Source of the DNA: VYFG01 sp965203365
GTDB taxonomy: Bacteria > Pseudomonadota > Gammaproteobacteria > Arenicellales > Poriferihabitantaceae
Direction: 5' to 3'
DNA length: 64,000 bases
Assembly (NCBI GenBank): GCA_965203365.1
Contig: OZ241878.1
Coordinates: forward strand, 1,116,001 to 1,180,000
The notes beneath the pieces are model-generated. The model had not been told where the DNA came from. It searched no databases and worked only from the letters and a program-made list of their open reading frames with translations. The position numbers were made by a program, and so were the translations under genes. Positions 8,825 to 17,038 of the stretch are shown here, piece by piece; position 1 is the first letter of the stretch, and each line of letters starts with the position of its first letter.

Positions 8825-10261
8825 ATGAGCAGATACGATGCCAATCTGGTGGTGATCGGGGCGGGAAGTGCCGGCTTGGTCAGTGCCTACATCGCTTCAG
8901 CGATCAAGGCCAAAGTCGTTCTCATCGAAAAAGGGAAAATGGGAGGTGATTGCCTGAATACCGGCTGTGTACCGTCCAAGTCCTTGATCGCCTCGGCCAA
9001 ACTGCTACATCAGATACGTCATGCCGAACGATGGGGCATCCGCCAGGCCGAAGCCGAATTCGACTTTGCCGACATCATGGTACGAGTGAAATCCGTCATT
9101 GCAGCCATCGAACCCCATGACTCCATCGAACGATATACCGGTCTCGGGGTCACGGTCATCCAAGGCGAAGCCACGGTCCACTCACCGACTGAAGTGGAAG
9201 TCAACGGCCAGGTCATCACCACGCGCAACATCATCCTCGCGACGGGGGCCCGTCCTTTCGTTCCGCCCATCCCGGGTCTGGATCAAGTCGACCACCTGAC
9301 GTCTGACAATGTCTGGGAACTGGAAAAACTGCCCGAAAAACTGGTGGTTCTGGGTGGAGGTCCGATCGGGTGTGAGCTGGCCCAATGCTTTGCACGCTTC
9401 GGTAGCGAGGTCACCATCGTGGAAATGCTTCCACAGATCCTGATCCGGGAGGACCGGGAAATCGCGCAATTCATGGCCGAGCGTTTCATGGCCGAGGGCA
9501 TCAGGTTGCTGACAGGCCACAAGGCGGTCAAGGTAACCTCCGAGGGAGCACAGCATGTCCTCCACTGCCAAAAGAATGACGATACGCTGGCAGTGCCCTT
9601 CGACCACATTCTGGTTGCGGTCGGCCGGGCACCCCGGTCTGTGGCGTCCGGTTTTGATGCCGTCAACATCCCCTTGACCGCTAAAAAGACCATTGAAACC
9701 AATGATTACCTACAGGCAGGCTATCCGTCCATCTATGCGTGTGGCGATGTGGTCGGTCCCTATCAGTTCACCCACGCCGCATCCCATCAGGCTTGGTATG
9801 CGACGGTCAATTCGCTGTTTCGCCCATTCTGGAAATTCCGGGTGGACTATCGCGTGATTCCCTGGGCAACCTACACCGACCCGGAAGTGGCACGCGTGGG
9901 GCTGAACGAACAGGAGGCCACCGCCCAGAACATTCCCTATGAAGTGACCCGATATGAACTGACTCATCTGGACCGAGCGCTGGCGGACGGTCATGGTGAG
10001 GGGGTGGTCAAGATACTGACTGTGCCCGGGAAGGATCGGATTCTCGGCGTGACCATCCTCGGCAGCCATGCCGGTGACCTGATCGCCGAATTCGTGCTCG
10101 CCATGAAGCAGAACATCGGTCTTAACAAGATACTGGGCACCATCCACGCCTACCCCACCTGGATGGAAGCCAACAAATTGGCAGCTGGCAACTGGAAGAA
10201 GGATCATGCCCCGTCCTGGGCACTGAAGTTGCTGGAAAAATATCATCGCTGGCGACGCTGA
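8825..10261 (+). CDS. FAD-dependent pyridine nucleotide-disulfide oxidoreductase (MerA/Lpd-like)
   Basis: This 478-residue flavoprotein has an N-terminal FAD-binding GxGxxG (VIGAGSAGL) and the redox-active disulfide GGDCLNTGCVPSK with Cys43 and Cys48. It also has the NAD(P)-binding VVLGGGPIGCELA, the second FAD motif YACGDVVG and a dimerisation domain. The C-terminal active-site segment is HAYPTWME: Tyr stands where dihydrolipoyl dehydrogenase has its catalytic His, so this is probably not a true Lpd. It lacks the HMA domain and C-terminal Cys pair of mercuric reductase. The substrate is unknown. It follows the TVP38-type gene by two bases and is likely cotranscribed with icd. Confidence 0.88.
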   Translation: MSRYDANLVVIGAGSAGLVSAYIASAIKAKVVLIEKGKMGGDCLNTGCVPSKSLIASAKLLHQIRHAERWGIRQAEAEFDFADIMVRVKSVIAAIEPHDSIERYTGLGVTVIQGEATVHSPTEVEVNGQVITTRNIILATGARPFVPPIPGLDQVDHLTSDNVWELEKLPEKLVVLGGGPIGCELAQCFARFGSEVTIVEMLPQILIREDREIAQFMAERFMAEGIRLLTGHKAVKVTSEGAQHVLHCQKNDDTLAVPFDHILVAVGRAPRSVASGFDAVNIPLTAKKTIETNDYLQAGYPSIYACGDVVGPYQFTHAASHQAWYATVNSLFRPFWKFRVDYRVIPWATYTDPEVARVGLNEQEATAQNIPYEVTRYELTHLDRALADGHGEGVVKILTVPGKDRILGVTILGSHAGDLIAEFVLAMKQNIGLNKILGTIHAYPTWMEANKLAAGNWKKDHAPSWALKLLEKYHRWRR

Positions 10262-10323
10262 ATCCCCAACTCAGTGAACTGATCCTGTCACCTCAAACAA
10301 TGGCCACCTCGACTTTCACCCCT

Positions 10324-11064
10324 TCAACCGGTGTTTGGTATGGTCACCTCCACACCCCTTCTTCTACTGGGGCCTGTATCCAGAAACTCGACAAAACTCT
10401 CGATCTCCTCGCGTTCCGTCTGCAATCCATTCTCCACCGCGTTCGGATCCGCATAACCCAATGCCATTCCGCAGACCACGATTTCGCTTTCGGGCAACTG
10501 GAGAACGGACCGGATCACCGAATGATAATCTGCCCAGGCCGCCTGAGGGCAGGTGTCTAGGCCCGCTTCCCTGGCCAAGAGCATGATGTTCTGCAAAAAC
10601 ATACCGTAGTCCAGCCAACTGCCTGTCGCCAGATGGCGGTGTATGGTGAAGATGAGACCGACGGGAGCACCGAAAAAGGCAAAATTCCGCCGGGATTGTG
10701 ACCGTCGGGCTACCGTGTCCCGCCGAGTAATGCCCAACAGTTCGTAGAGGTCCCAGCCGATCTTCCGTCGACGAGACAGATAGGGCTCGAACCACTTCTC
10801 GGGATAGTAGCGAACCTCTCCCTCATGTTGCTCCGGCTCGTTGTCAAACGCCGAACACACCGCTTCACACAGCCTGTCGCGCATCAATCCAGTCACCACA
10901 TAGACCTGCCAGGGCTGCATGTTGGTCCCACTGGGTGCCCTGGCGGCCGATTGCAGAATGGTGCGGATCACCGACTCATCGACTCCATCTGCCAAGAACG
11001 CCCTCACCGACTTTCGACTGTGCACGGCGACAGTGACCGATGGGTCGATACCTCGAGTGGGCAT
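10324..11064 (-). CDS. Nitroreductase-family flavoprotein
   Basis: This 246-residue protein shows the FMN-binding N-terminal motif RKSVRAF followed by LQSAARAPSGTNMQPW, the central NIMLLAREAGLDTCPQ region and the C-terminal GMALGYADP segment of NAD(P)H-dependent nitroreductases. Such enzymes reduce nitroaromatics, quinones or similar acceptors using FMN in a cytoplasmic dimer; the physiological substrate is unknown. It converges with the flavoprotein at 8825-10261 and lies 74 bases downstream of acuI on the same strand. The ATG at 11064 gives the expected family length. Confidence 0.9.
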   Translation of the reverse strand: MPTRGIDPSVTVAVHSRKSVRAFLADGVDESVIRTILQSAARAPSGTNMQPWQVYVVTGLMRDRLCEAVCSAFDNEPEQHEGEVRYYPEKWFEPYLSRRRKIGWDLYELLGITRRDTVARRSQSRRNFAFFGAPVGLIFTIHRHLATGSWLDYGMFLQNIMLLAREAGLDTCPQAAWADYHSVIRSVLQLPESEIVVCGMALGYADPNAVENGLQTEREEIESFVEFLDTGPSRRRGVEVTIPNTG

Positions 11065-11138
11065 GTCAATCTATGGCGGGCATCCAATTCAAGAATTCAT
11101 CAACTCCGGCCCATTGAATCAATCCCTGGACGAGCGAT

Positions 11139-12131
11139 TCAATCGAATCGAACAAGTGTACGACCGACATTGCTGCCATCCAGATAACAGTCAAATGTCT
11201 GCGACAACTCAGCAAAACCGACCTCTCGGGTGACCACCGTATCAAGATGGCTGGGTTTCAAGTCATCGCCCATGCGTTGCCAGAGCTCATTGCGTACCTC
11301 ATTGGGCATTTCGATGGAATTGATGCCCAAGAGAGAAACCCCCCGCAGAATAAACGGCATCACGGTGGTGTTGAGTCGGAAATCATCCACCAGACCGATA
11401 CTGGCAATGTTGCCCCAAGGCTTGACGGTGCGGGTCAGCCAAGCCAGCGTATCGCCTCCGGCATTGTCAACGGCTCCCCCCCATTGCGCACTTTCGAGGG
11501 GACGCGTTCCCATGTCCACCTGATGCCGGTCGATGAATTCCTGCGCTCCCAAGGTGCGAAGATAGTCGTGGGATGCCTGCTTGCCGGTAAAGGCCACCAC
11601 GTCGTAACCTCGGGATGCCAACAAGTCAATGGCAATACTCCCCACGCCACCGGTAGCCCCGGTCACAATCACCTTGCCATGCTCCGGGGTCTGACCATTT
11701 TGTTCCATGCGCATCACCGCCATGGCGGCCGTAAAGCCAGCAGTGCCCAACGCCATGCATTCTTTCATGGTCAACCCATCCGGAACCGGCACCACACAGT
11801 CGGCACAGACCCGAGCTACCTCCGCATACCCCCCATCCGCCGTTTCCGACAACCCACAGCCCGCCACGAGGACTTCGTCACCTGCCTTGAAGCGATCATC
11901 CTCTGAATGACTCACCACACCCGCCAGATCAATCCCGCCATTGAGTGGATATCGTCTGAGGATCTTGCCCTTTCCGGTCGCGGCCAGAACATCCTTGAAG
12001 TTGATATCGGACCATTTGACATGGATCACCACCTCGCCGGGAGTCAGTTGATCCAATGTCATCTGCTGGTAATCGGCGGTGATCTGTCGATCCTCCGTCT
12101 GATGGATTCGGTACGCTCGGAATGTGGACAT
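11139..12131 (-). CDS. acuI: AcuI/YhdH-type acryloyl-CoA reductase (MDR family)
   Basis: This 330-residue medium-chain dehydrogenase/reductase lacks zinc-binding cysteines and matches the AcuI/YhdH subfamily. Landmarks are WSDINFKDVLAATGKGKI near residue 40, the PLNGGIDLAGVV block, the NADPH-binding VTGATGGVGSIAIDLLA near residue 155, and the RGVSLLGINSIEMP block. AcuI reduces acryloyl-CoA to propionyl-CoA, detoxifying an intermediate of DMSP or 3-hydroxypropionate metabolism. No other DMSP genes are in the window, so the substrate is inferred from family. It is 22 bases from the start region of the pgpA-nusB-rib block and reads in the same direction. Confidence 0.88.
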   Translation of the reverse strand: MSTFRAYRIHQTEDRQITADYQQMTLDQLTPGEVVIHVKWSDINFKDVLAATGKGKILRRYPLNGGIDLAGVVSHSEDDRFKAGDEVLVAGCGLSETADGGYAEVARVCADCVVPVPDGLTMKECMALGTAGFTAAMAVMRMEQNGQTPEHGKVIVTGATGGVGSIAIDLLASRGYDVVAFTGKQASHDYLRTLGAQEFIDRHQVDMGTRPLESAQWGGAVDNAGGDTLAWLTRTVKPWGNIASIGLVDDFRLNTTVMPFILRGVSLLGINSIEMPNEVRNELWQRMGDDLKPSHLDTVVTREVGFAELSQTFDCYLDGSNVGRTLVRFD

Positions 12132-12152
12132 AGGATAGCTTACAGGATGATT

Positions 12153-12659
12153 TCAGGAAAAGGTGGGATACAGACCGAAAAACTCAACTCGTCGAAGCAG
12201 CGCCAAGACCAGGGCAGCCAACAACCCGGCAATCAGGTCATCCAGCATCATGCCCCAGCCGCCAGTTACTTGCTGATCAATCCGATTGATGGGCCAAGGC
12301 TTGAGGATATCGAATAGTCGAAACAGGATAAAACCCACCAGGATGTTGACGAAAGTGAAGGCGAAAAACAGCATGGTCACCATGAATCCCGCTATTTCAT
12401 CCCACACGATCGCATGATGATCATGAGTCCCCAGCAAGCGAGCGGTTTCATGGCAAATGATGACGCCCAGAACGACGGCCAGCAGTGTCACCAGCCAATA
12501 CACTTGAGTTCCGAACATCGCCACCAGAAGGGCTAGTGGAATCGCCACGATCGTTCCAAACGTCCCCGGAGCCCGAGGCATCAGCCCCGCTCCAAATCCC
12601 ATCCCGAGAAATGGGAGGATACCGGAAAAAAGATCGGTCCGAGTCGCCAGTCTATTCAC
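12153..12659 (-). CDS. pgpA: Phosphatidylglycerophosphatase A
   Basis: The protein (168 residues from the chosen start) dephosphorylates phosphatidylglycerophosphate to phosphatidylglycerol at the inner membrane. The family core is clear: GMGFGAGLMPRAPGTFGTI, then HDHHAIVWDEIAGFMV with the acidic metal-binding residues, then FRLFDILKPWPI and the GGWGMMLDDLIAGL block. A GTG at 12659 overlaps the nusB stop and gives an N-terminus like that of E. coli PgpA; a longer frame to 12752 would overlap nusB by 100 bases. The gene thiL, usually between nusB and pgpA, is missing. Confidence 0.93.
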   Translation of the reverse strand: MNRLATRTDLFSGILPFLGMGFGAGLMPRAPGTFGTIVAIPLALLVAMFGTQVYWLVTLLAVVLGVIICHETARLLGTHDHHAIVWDEIAGFMVTMLFFAFTFVNILVGFILFRLFDILKPWPINRIDQQVTGGWGMMLDDLIAGLLAALVLALLRRVEFFGLYPTFS

Positions 12660-13062
12660 GAACGGAACTGGCCACCTTGTCCAGCACCCCATTGACATAT
12701 CGGTATCCATGTTCGGAGCCGAATGTCTTGGCCAGTTCAATCGCTTCGTCAATAATCACTCGAGTCGGGATCAAGGGGTCAAATCGCAACTCATATGTGC
12801 CGAGACGCAAGATTGCTTCTTCCACGAGATCAACACGACTGGAATCGCGGTCCAGGTGCGGTTCAATCAAGGTATCGATCTCCTGAATGTGCATCGGAAT
12901 CGCTTCAATCAGGGTCAAAAAATACTCTCGGTACTTCCCCGTCAAGCGATCGTATCCGATGAAAGTTTGCAGAATCTGATCCGCAGCCTGCCCGGTGACC
13001 TGCCATTGATACAGGGCCTGTACCGCACATCGTCGAGCCTCGTGCCTGCCAATCCGTGCCAA
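12652..13062 (-). CDS. nusB: Transcription antitermination factor NusB
   Basis: This 136-residue all-helical RNA-binding protein forms a heterodimer with NusE (S10) and supports antitermination of rRNA operons. The family start (RHEARRCAVQALYQWQVTG), the middle block and the C-terminal LRFDPLIPTRVIIDEAIELA and YRYVNGVLDKVA segments are present. It lies directly downstream of ribH, as is standard in gammaproteobacteria, and its stop overlaps the pgpA start. Confidence 0.96.
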   Translation of the reverse strand: MARIGRHEARRCAVQALYQWQVTGQAADQILQTFIGYDRLTGKYREYFLTLIEAIPMHIQEIDTLIEPHLDRDSSRVDLVEEAILRLGTYELRFDPLIPTRVIIDEAIELAKTFGSEHGYRYVNGVLDKVASSVRE

Positions 13063-13073
13063 GATGTCTCGCC

Positions 13074-13541
13074 TCAGTCATTCAGCTTGGACGCTAGGCT
13101 GACCATTTCCAGCGCCGTCAGCGCTCCTTCTGCCCCCTTGTTTCCGGCCTTGGAGCCCGCTCTTTCCAAAGCCTGCTCAATCGTATCGGTGGTCAACACG
13201 CCAAAAACCACTGGCACCTTGCCTTCCGCGTTGATTCGGGCCATGTGGGTCGCACATTCGCCTGCAATATAATCGAAGTGGGGCGTGTCACCCCGTATGA
13301 CGGCACCCAAGGTCAATATGGCATCATACCGACCGAGGTCGACTGCCCGACGCACCGCAAAGCACATCTCGAAAGCCCCAGGCACCCAGATCAGATCCAT
13401 ATCCTGTTCGGCAATACCATGTCGAATCAGTACGTCCCTGGCTCCCTGTACCAGACGTTCGGTAACCAGCGCATTGAAACGGCTCGCCACAATGCCATAA
13501 CGGCCTTTACAGTGAACGAAATCGCCGCTGATTTCACGCAT
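13074..13541 (-). CDS. ribH: 6,7-dimethyl-8-ribityllumazine synthase
   Basis: This 155-residue enzyme condenses 5-amino-6-ribitylaminouracil with 3,4-dihydroxy-2-butanone 4-phosphate, the penultimate riboflavin step, and normally assembles into pentamers or icosahedral shells. Conserved segments are VASRFNALVTERLVQGA, WVPGAFEMCFAVRR, GAVIRGDTPHFDYIA (with the catalytic His), and PVVFGVLTTDTIEQALERAG. Its ATG overlaps the end of the upstream ribBX gene by 8 bases, and nusB follows closely. Confidence 0.97.
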   Translation of the reverse strand: MREISGDFVHCKGRYGIVASRFNALVTERLVQGARDVLIRHGIAEQDMDLIWVPGAFEMCFAVRRAVDLGRYDAILTLGAVIRGDTPHFDYIAGECATHMARINAEGKVPVVFGVLTTDTIEQALERAGSKAGNKGAEGALTALEMVSLASKLND

Positions 13542-14703
13542 GGGACACTTTCCAAGAATCGAGAGCCTGTCGGTCGGGCAGGTATTCTACTACCTCCAGT
13601 CCAAAACCGGACAATCCGAATGTACGCCATTCCCGGCCCAGGGACAGTACCTTGTGAAGACCAAGATCCGCCAGGATCTGGCTACCCGCTCCGATCATTC
13701 TCAAATCCCTCGGTGCATGCTGCTGCCCATCCAGTGGATACTCGGTCGGATTTTTGTGTTGTCGATTGACTCGCATCTGAACTCGGGCGCACAGCTCATC
13801 CACCCCTTCATGGTACGCAAGCAAGACCAAGACGCCGGCACCATGTTCCACGATCGCTTCCAAAGCGGAGCGAATACTCCAGGTAGTGGATACGCCAGCT
13901 TCCAGAATCGTATCAAGCAGTCCACGATGCACTTGGATCCTGACAGGAATGGGGATTTCCGAAACGATTTCGCCATAGGTCAGAGCGAAGTGCGTCCCCC
14001 CTTCAGCGACATCATGATAGACCACTGCCTCGAATCTTCCTTGCTCAAGATCCAGCCAATGGGATTCGAATCGCGACAAGGTCGGATCATAGCGAAGCCG
14101 GAACTTGATCAGGTCAGTAATCGTTCCGACCTTGAGGCCATGTTGTCGAGCGAAATCCACCAAGTCTGGCAATCGGGCCATGGTGCCGTCTTCTCGCAGG
14201 ATTTCACAGATCACACTGGCCGGTTCAAAACCACTGAGTCGTGCCAGATCCACGCCGGCTTCCGTATGTCCTGCGCGGGTAAGCACTCCACCCGGTTGCG
14301 CCTTGACGGGGAATATGTGACCGGGCGTGACCAGATCCTGCGGTCGCGCATTTCGCTTTACGGCCGCCCGGATCGTGATGGCGCGGTCTTGGGCGGAAAT
14401 GCCAGTGGTCACCCCTTCCGCTGCTTCGATGGAGACGGTGAAGTTGGTCGAGAAGCGAGCACTGTTTCGGCTGACCATCAATGACAAATCCAGTTGTCGG
14501 CAACGCTCTTCTGTCAAGGTCAGACAAATCAGGCCTTTCGCATACGAGGCCATGAAGTTAATGTGATCGGCCGTGACGCACTCCGCAGCCAGTAATAAAT
14601 CGCCTTCATTCTCCCTGTCTTCCTCATCTACCAGGATGACCATTTTCCCCTGACGGAAATCCGCCAACACATCCTCAATCGGATCGGTCGCTACGGAGGT
14701 CAT
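13534..14703 (-). CDS. ribBX: 3,4-dihydroxy-2-butanone 4-phosphate synthase with a GTP cyclohydrolase II-like (RibX) domain
   Basis: This 389-residue protein has an intact N-terminal RibB domain (residues 1-205) with DEEDRENEGD, THINFMA-type and HTEAGVDLARL catalytic blocks; it makes the four-carbon riboflavin precursor from ribulose 5-phosphate. The C-terminal half aligns in length with GTP cyclohydrolase II but lacks the zinc-binding Cys set (CxC of RCDCG) and the catalytic Arg region. It therefore should not hydrolyse GTP. This matches the RibBX form known from several gammaproteobacteria. A separate RibA must be encoded elsewhere. It overlaps ribE by 4 bases and ribH by 8. Confidence 0.92.
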   Translation of the reverse strand: MTSVATDPIEDVLADFRQGKMVILVDEEDRENEGDLLLAAECVTADHINFMASYAKGLICLTLTEERCRQLDLSLMVSRNSARFSTNFTVSIEAAEGVTTGISAQDRAITIRAAVKRNARPQDLVTPGHIFPVKAQPGGVLTRAGHTEAGVDLARLSGFEPASVICEILREDGTMARLPDLVDFARQHGLKVGTITDLIKFRLRYDPTLSRFESHWLDLEQGRFEAVVYHDVAEGGTHFALTYGEIVSEIPIPVRIQVHRGLLDTILEAGVSTTWSIRSALEAIVEHGAGVLVLLAYHEGVDELCARVQMRVNRQHKNPTEYPLDGQQHAPRDLRMIGAGSQILADLGLHKVLSLGREWRTFGLSGFGLEVVEYLPDRQALDSWKVSHA

Positions 14704-15329
14704 TGATCGGTCTCCAATGACCGGGGGGCGGATGCAAACAGACGGTCCAGATAACGCGCCAGTATATCCACCTCGATATGCACCCGGTCGCCCGGCACCA
14801 AGGTGGCCAAGGTGGTCTCTGACAACGTATGGGGCACCAGAGTCAATTCGAACAGCGTGTCTTCTCCTTGGTCCATGACATGATTTGTGGTCAGGCTCAC
14901 CCCATCCACAGCGACCGATCCCTTGATCGCCAGGAAACGTCCCAAGACATTAGACACACGAATCTGCATCCAGGTGGTCTTGTCGTCTGGAATCACGGCA
15001 TCAATCGCCCCCGTTCCATCGACATGACCTGAAATCAAATGGCCACCCAAGGGTTTTTCGAGGGTCAGTGCCGTTTCCAGATTGACCCGATTGCCCACTT
15101 TCCAGTTCCGCATCAAGCTTTTTCCCAAGGTTTCATCGGAAACATCAAAACGTCCGATTCCGTCATGCAACTGAGTTACGGTCAAGCAAACCCCATTGAC
15201 AGCGATACTGTCCCCAACATGGATGGACTCGATATCCAGTCCATTCAGGTCGACCCACAACACGAGGCCTTCTGGCCCCGTCTGCAATGCGGTTATATCC
15301 CCCTGAGCCGCGATGATACCAGTAAACAT
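14700..15329 (-). CDS. ribE: Riboflavin synthase, alpha subunit
   Basis: This 209-residue enzyme dismutates two 6,7-dimethyl-8-ribityllumazine molecules to riboflavin and a recycled pyrimidine. Two lumazine-binding repeats are visible: the first starts MFTGIIAAQG and includes IAVNGVCLTVT, and the second contains GGHLISGHVDGTG, VAVDGVSLT and the LVPHTLSETTL block. Length and both repeats are typical. It overlaps ribBX by four bases and lies five bases after ribD. Confidence 0.97.
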   Translation of the reverse strand: MFTGIIAAQGDITALQTGPEGLVLWVDLNGLDIESIHVGDSIAVNGVCLTVTQLHDGIGRFDVSDETLGKSLMRNWKVGNRVNLETALTLEKPLGGHLISGHVDGTGAIDAVIPDDKTTWMQIRVSNVLGRFLAIKGSVAVDGVSLTTNHVMDQGEDTLFELTLVPHTLSETTLATLVPGDRVHIEVDILARYLDRLFASAPRSLETDQ

Positions 15330-15334
15330 ATGAC

Positions 15335-16531
15335 TCAGGATGTTCCGGTCTCGACATCAAGTTGCAAACGAACATCTCGGCCCAACCTGCGAATATCGCG
15401 AAATGACAACCGCACCTTGTCTTCCAGAGATTCCAGGCCGGGGATTTGAAACATGCTCTGGGCATTCGCCCCGAGCAAATCCGGCGCCATATACACCACC
15501 ATTTCATTGACCCAGCCTTCAGCCAGCATGGCGCCGCATAATCGAGGTCCTGCCTCCAACATCAACTCATTGATTTCCCGTTTTCCCAATTCGAAAAGCA
15601 CCGACCGAAGATCGACATGATTCCCTTGCATTGTGCAACCGATGACTTCCACATTCTCCCTGACATACCGATTGGCCTGATGTACCACCTCCGGACTTGT
15701 CATGATCAGTACTTCACCGGGTTCTGACAGGATGGCCGCGTCCGGGGGGGTGGTCAACCGACTATCCAGGATCACTCGTAAAGGTTGGCGTGTAATCCCT
15801 GTCAACCTGGCGGACATTCTTGGGTTGTCTCTGAGGATGGTTCCGATGCCGGTGAGAACCGCGGCGCTGGACGCTCGCAGTTGGTGCGCATCCTGTCGCG
15901 CAGTCGATTGGGTAATCCACTGACTGTCACCATTCGCCATCGCGGACTTTCCATCCAGACTGGCGGCCATCTTCAGAATCACCCACGGCACCCCCCGCGT
16001 CAGTCTGGAGACGAATCCGCGATTCAGCCTGAGCGCCTGGGAAGAGTGCGGACCAACCTGTACGACAATGCCGGCATGCTGCAGGATCGAGAGGCCGGTT
16101 CCGTTCACCCGGGGATTCGGATCTTCCATGGCGCATACGACCCGACTGATCCCCGCTTTGATGATGGCATCGGTACACGGCGGAGTGCGTCCCTGAAAGC
16201 AACAAGGCTCCAGGTTGACATAGAGTGTTCCCCCCCGAGCCAGTTGTCCAGCCTGGCGCAGTGCGTTGATTTCCGCATGAGGCTGTCCGGGGGCCTGATG
16301 CCATCCTTCTCCCACCACGTCACCCTTTCTGGTGATAACACAGCCGACCCGGGGATTCGGATGAGTGGTAAATCGCCCCGCCGCTGCCAATTCCAGTGCA
16401 CGGGACATGAAACGCTGATCCTCGTCAGGCGATGGCGCACTCACTGAAGGAACCTTCGATGGGCTGTCCGGGTAGAGGTCAGGGAATACCCTGACGGACT
16501 GAATACCGGGCGAGGTCGACATAAAATCCAT
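15335..16531 (-). CDS. ribD: Bifunctional diaminohydroxyphosphoribosylaminopyrimidine deaminase/reductase
   Basis: This 398-residue protein performs the deamination and reduction steps of riboflavin synthesis. The N-terminal deaminase domain has the zinc signature PHAEINAL and CCFQGRTPPC (residues about 80-125). The C-terminal reductase domain shows ILKMAASLDGKSA, DNPRMSARL and the ELMLEAGPRLCGAML block. The first 35 residues are not conserved, so a start at the second Met (residue 4) or further in is possible. It heads the rib-nusB-pgpA unit. No FMN riboswitch pattern is recognisable upstream. Confidence 0.95.
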   Translation of the reverse strand: MDFMSTSPGIQSVRVFPDLYPDSPSKVPSVSAPSPDEDQRFMSRALELAAAGRFTTHPNPRVGCVITRKGDVVGEGWHQAPGQPHAEINALRQAGQLARGGTLYVNLEPCCFQGRTPPCTDAIIKAGISRVVCAMEDPNPRVNGTGLSILQHAGIVVQVGPHSSQALRLNRGFVSRLTRGVPWVILKMAASLDGKSAMANGDSQWITQSTARQDAHQLRASSAAVLTGIGTILRDNPRMSARLTGITRQPLRVILDSRLTTPPDAAILSEPGEVLIMTSPEVVHQANRYVRENVEVIGCTMQGNHVDLRSVLFELGKREINELMLEAGPRLCGAMLAEGWVNEMVVYMAPDLLGANAQSMFQIPGLESLEDKVRLSFRDIRRLGRDVRLQLDVETGTS

Positions 16532-17008
16532 TCATACGGAACCTTCCCGGACAATGACAGGCGAGGACAACAAGAAACGGCATGGACTGTGATGAATCCG
16601 TTTCCCACACAGGCGTTTCATGATGTGGTTGCAGAACATCAAGCCCTGAAAATCATGATCCACAAAAACCGACCACAAATGCGCTGTTCCATACACCTTC
16701 TGCATTCCTATACTACCCACCGGTTTGGATGACAGGTTCTGTTCGGCACGGATGACAAACCGTCCCGCCAGCCCATGGATCGGGATAGTCACCGACTGAC
16801 TACCGACCATTCGTTTTTCCAGCCCCCAACGAATGTCTCCTGGCCACTGTTCATCATCAAATGACTCCCTGCGATTATCCGCCTGACATCCCCCCAATGA
16901 CCGGTAACACGAGGCCGCCCGGGAGCCGATAACGGTTCCAGATGCTGTGATGGCCAATGACTTCATGGCCACCCCCTGTGGATTCAACGACACAGGTTTG
17001 AACAGCAT
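16532..17008 (-). CDS. Hypothetical protein between secF and ribD
   Basis: An open frame of 158 codons fills the gap between secF and ribD, and its stop abuts the ribD start. I recognise no family. A shorter start at Met15 (16966) would begin MKSLAITASGTVIGSRAASC, which resembles a weak signal or lipoprotein leader, but the hydrophobic stretch is short. Seven Cys residues in 158 are many for this genome. The position usually holds nrdR or glyA in related genomes, and it is neither. It may be real or fortuitous. Confidence 0.35.
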   Translation of the reverse strand: MLFKPVSLNPQGVAMKSLAITASGTVIGSRAASCYRSLGGCQADNRRESFDDEQWPGDIRWGLEKRMVGSQSVTIPIHGLAGRFVIRAEQNLSSKPVGSIGMQKVYGTAHLWSVFVDHDFQGLMFCNHIMKRLCGKRIHHSPCRFLLSSPVIVREGSV

Positions 17009-17038
17009 AGGGCAACGTATCGTCTTGGCTGTCGAACA

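Noticed and set aside
8825..10261. Assignment as dihydrolipoyl dehydrogenase (lpd)
   Set aside because: The C-terminal catalytic His is Tyr, and no 2-oxoacid dehydrogenase genes are adjacent.
16284..16447. Long plus-strand frames opposite ribD, secF and secD
   Set aside because: They are antisense to genes with clear conserved domains and have no domain of their own; open antisense frames are expected from codon bias here.
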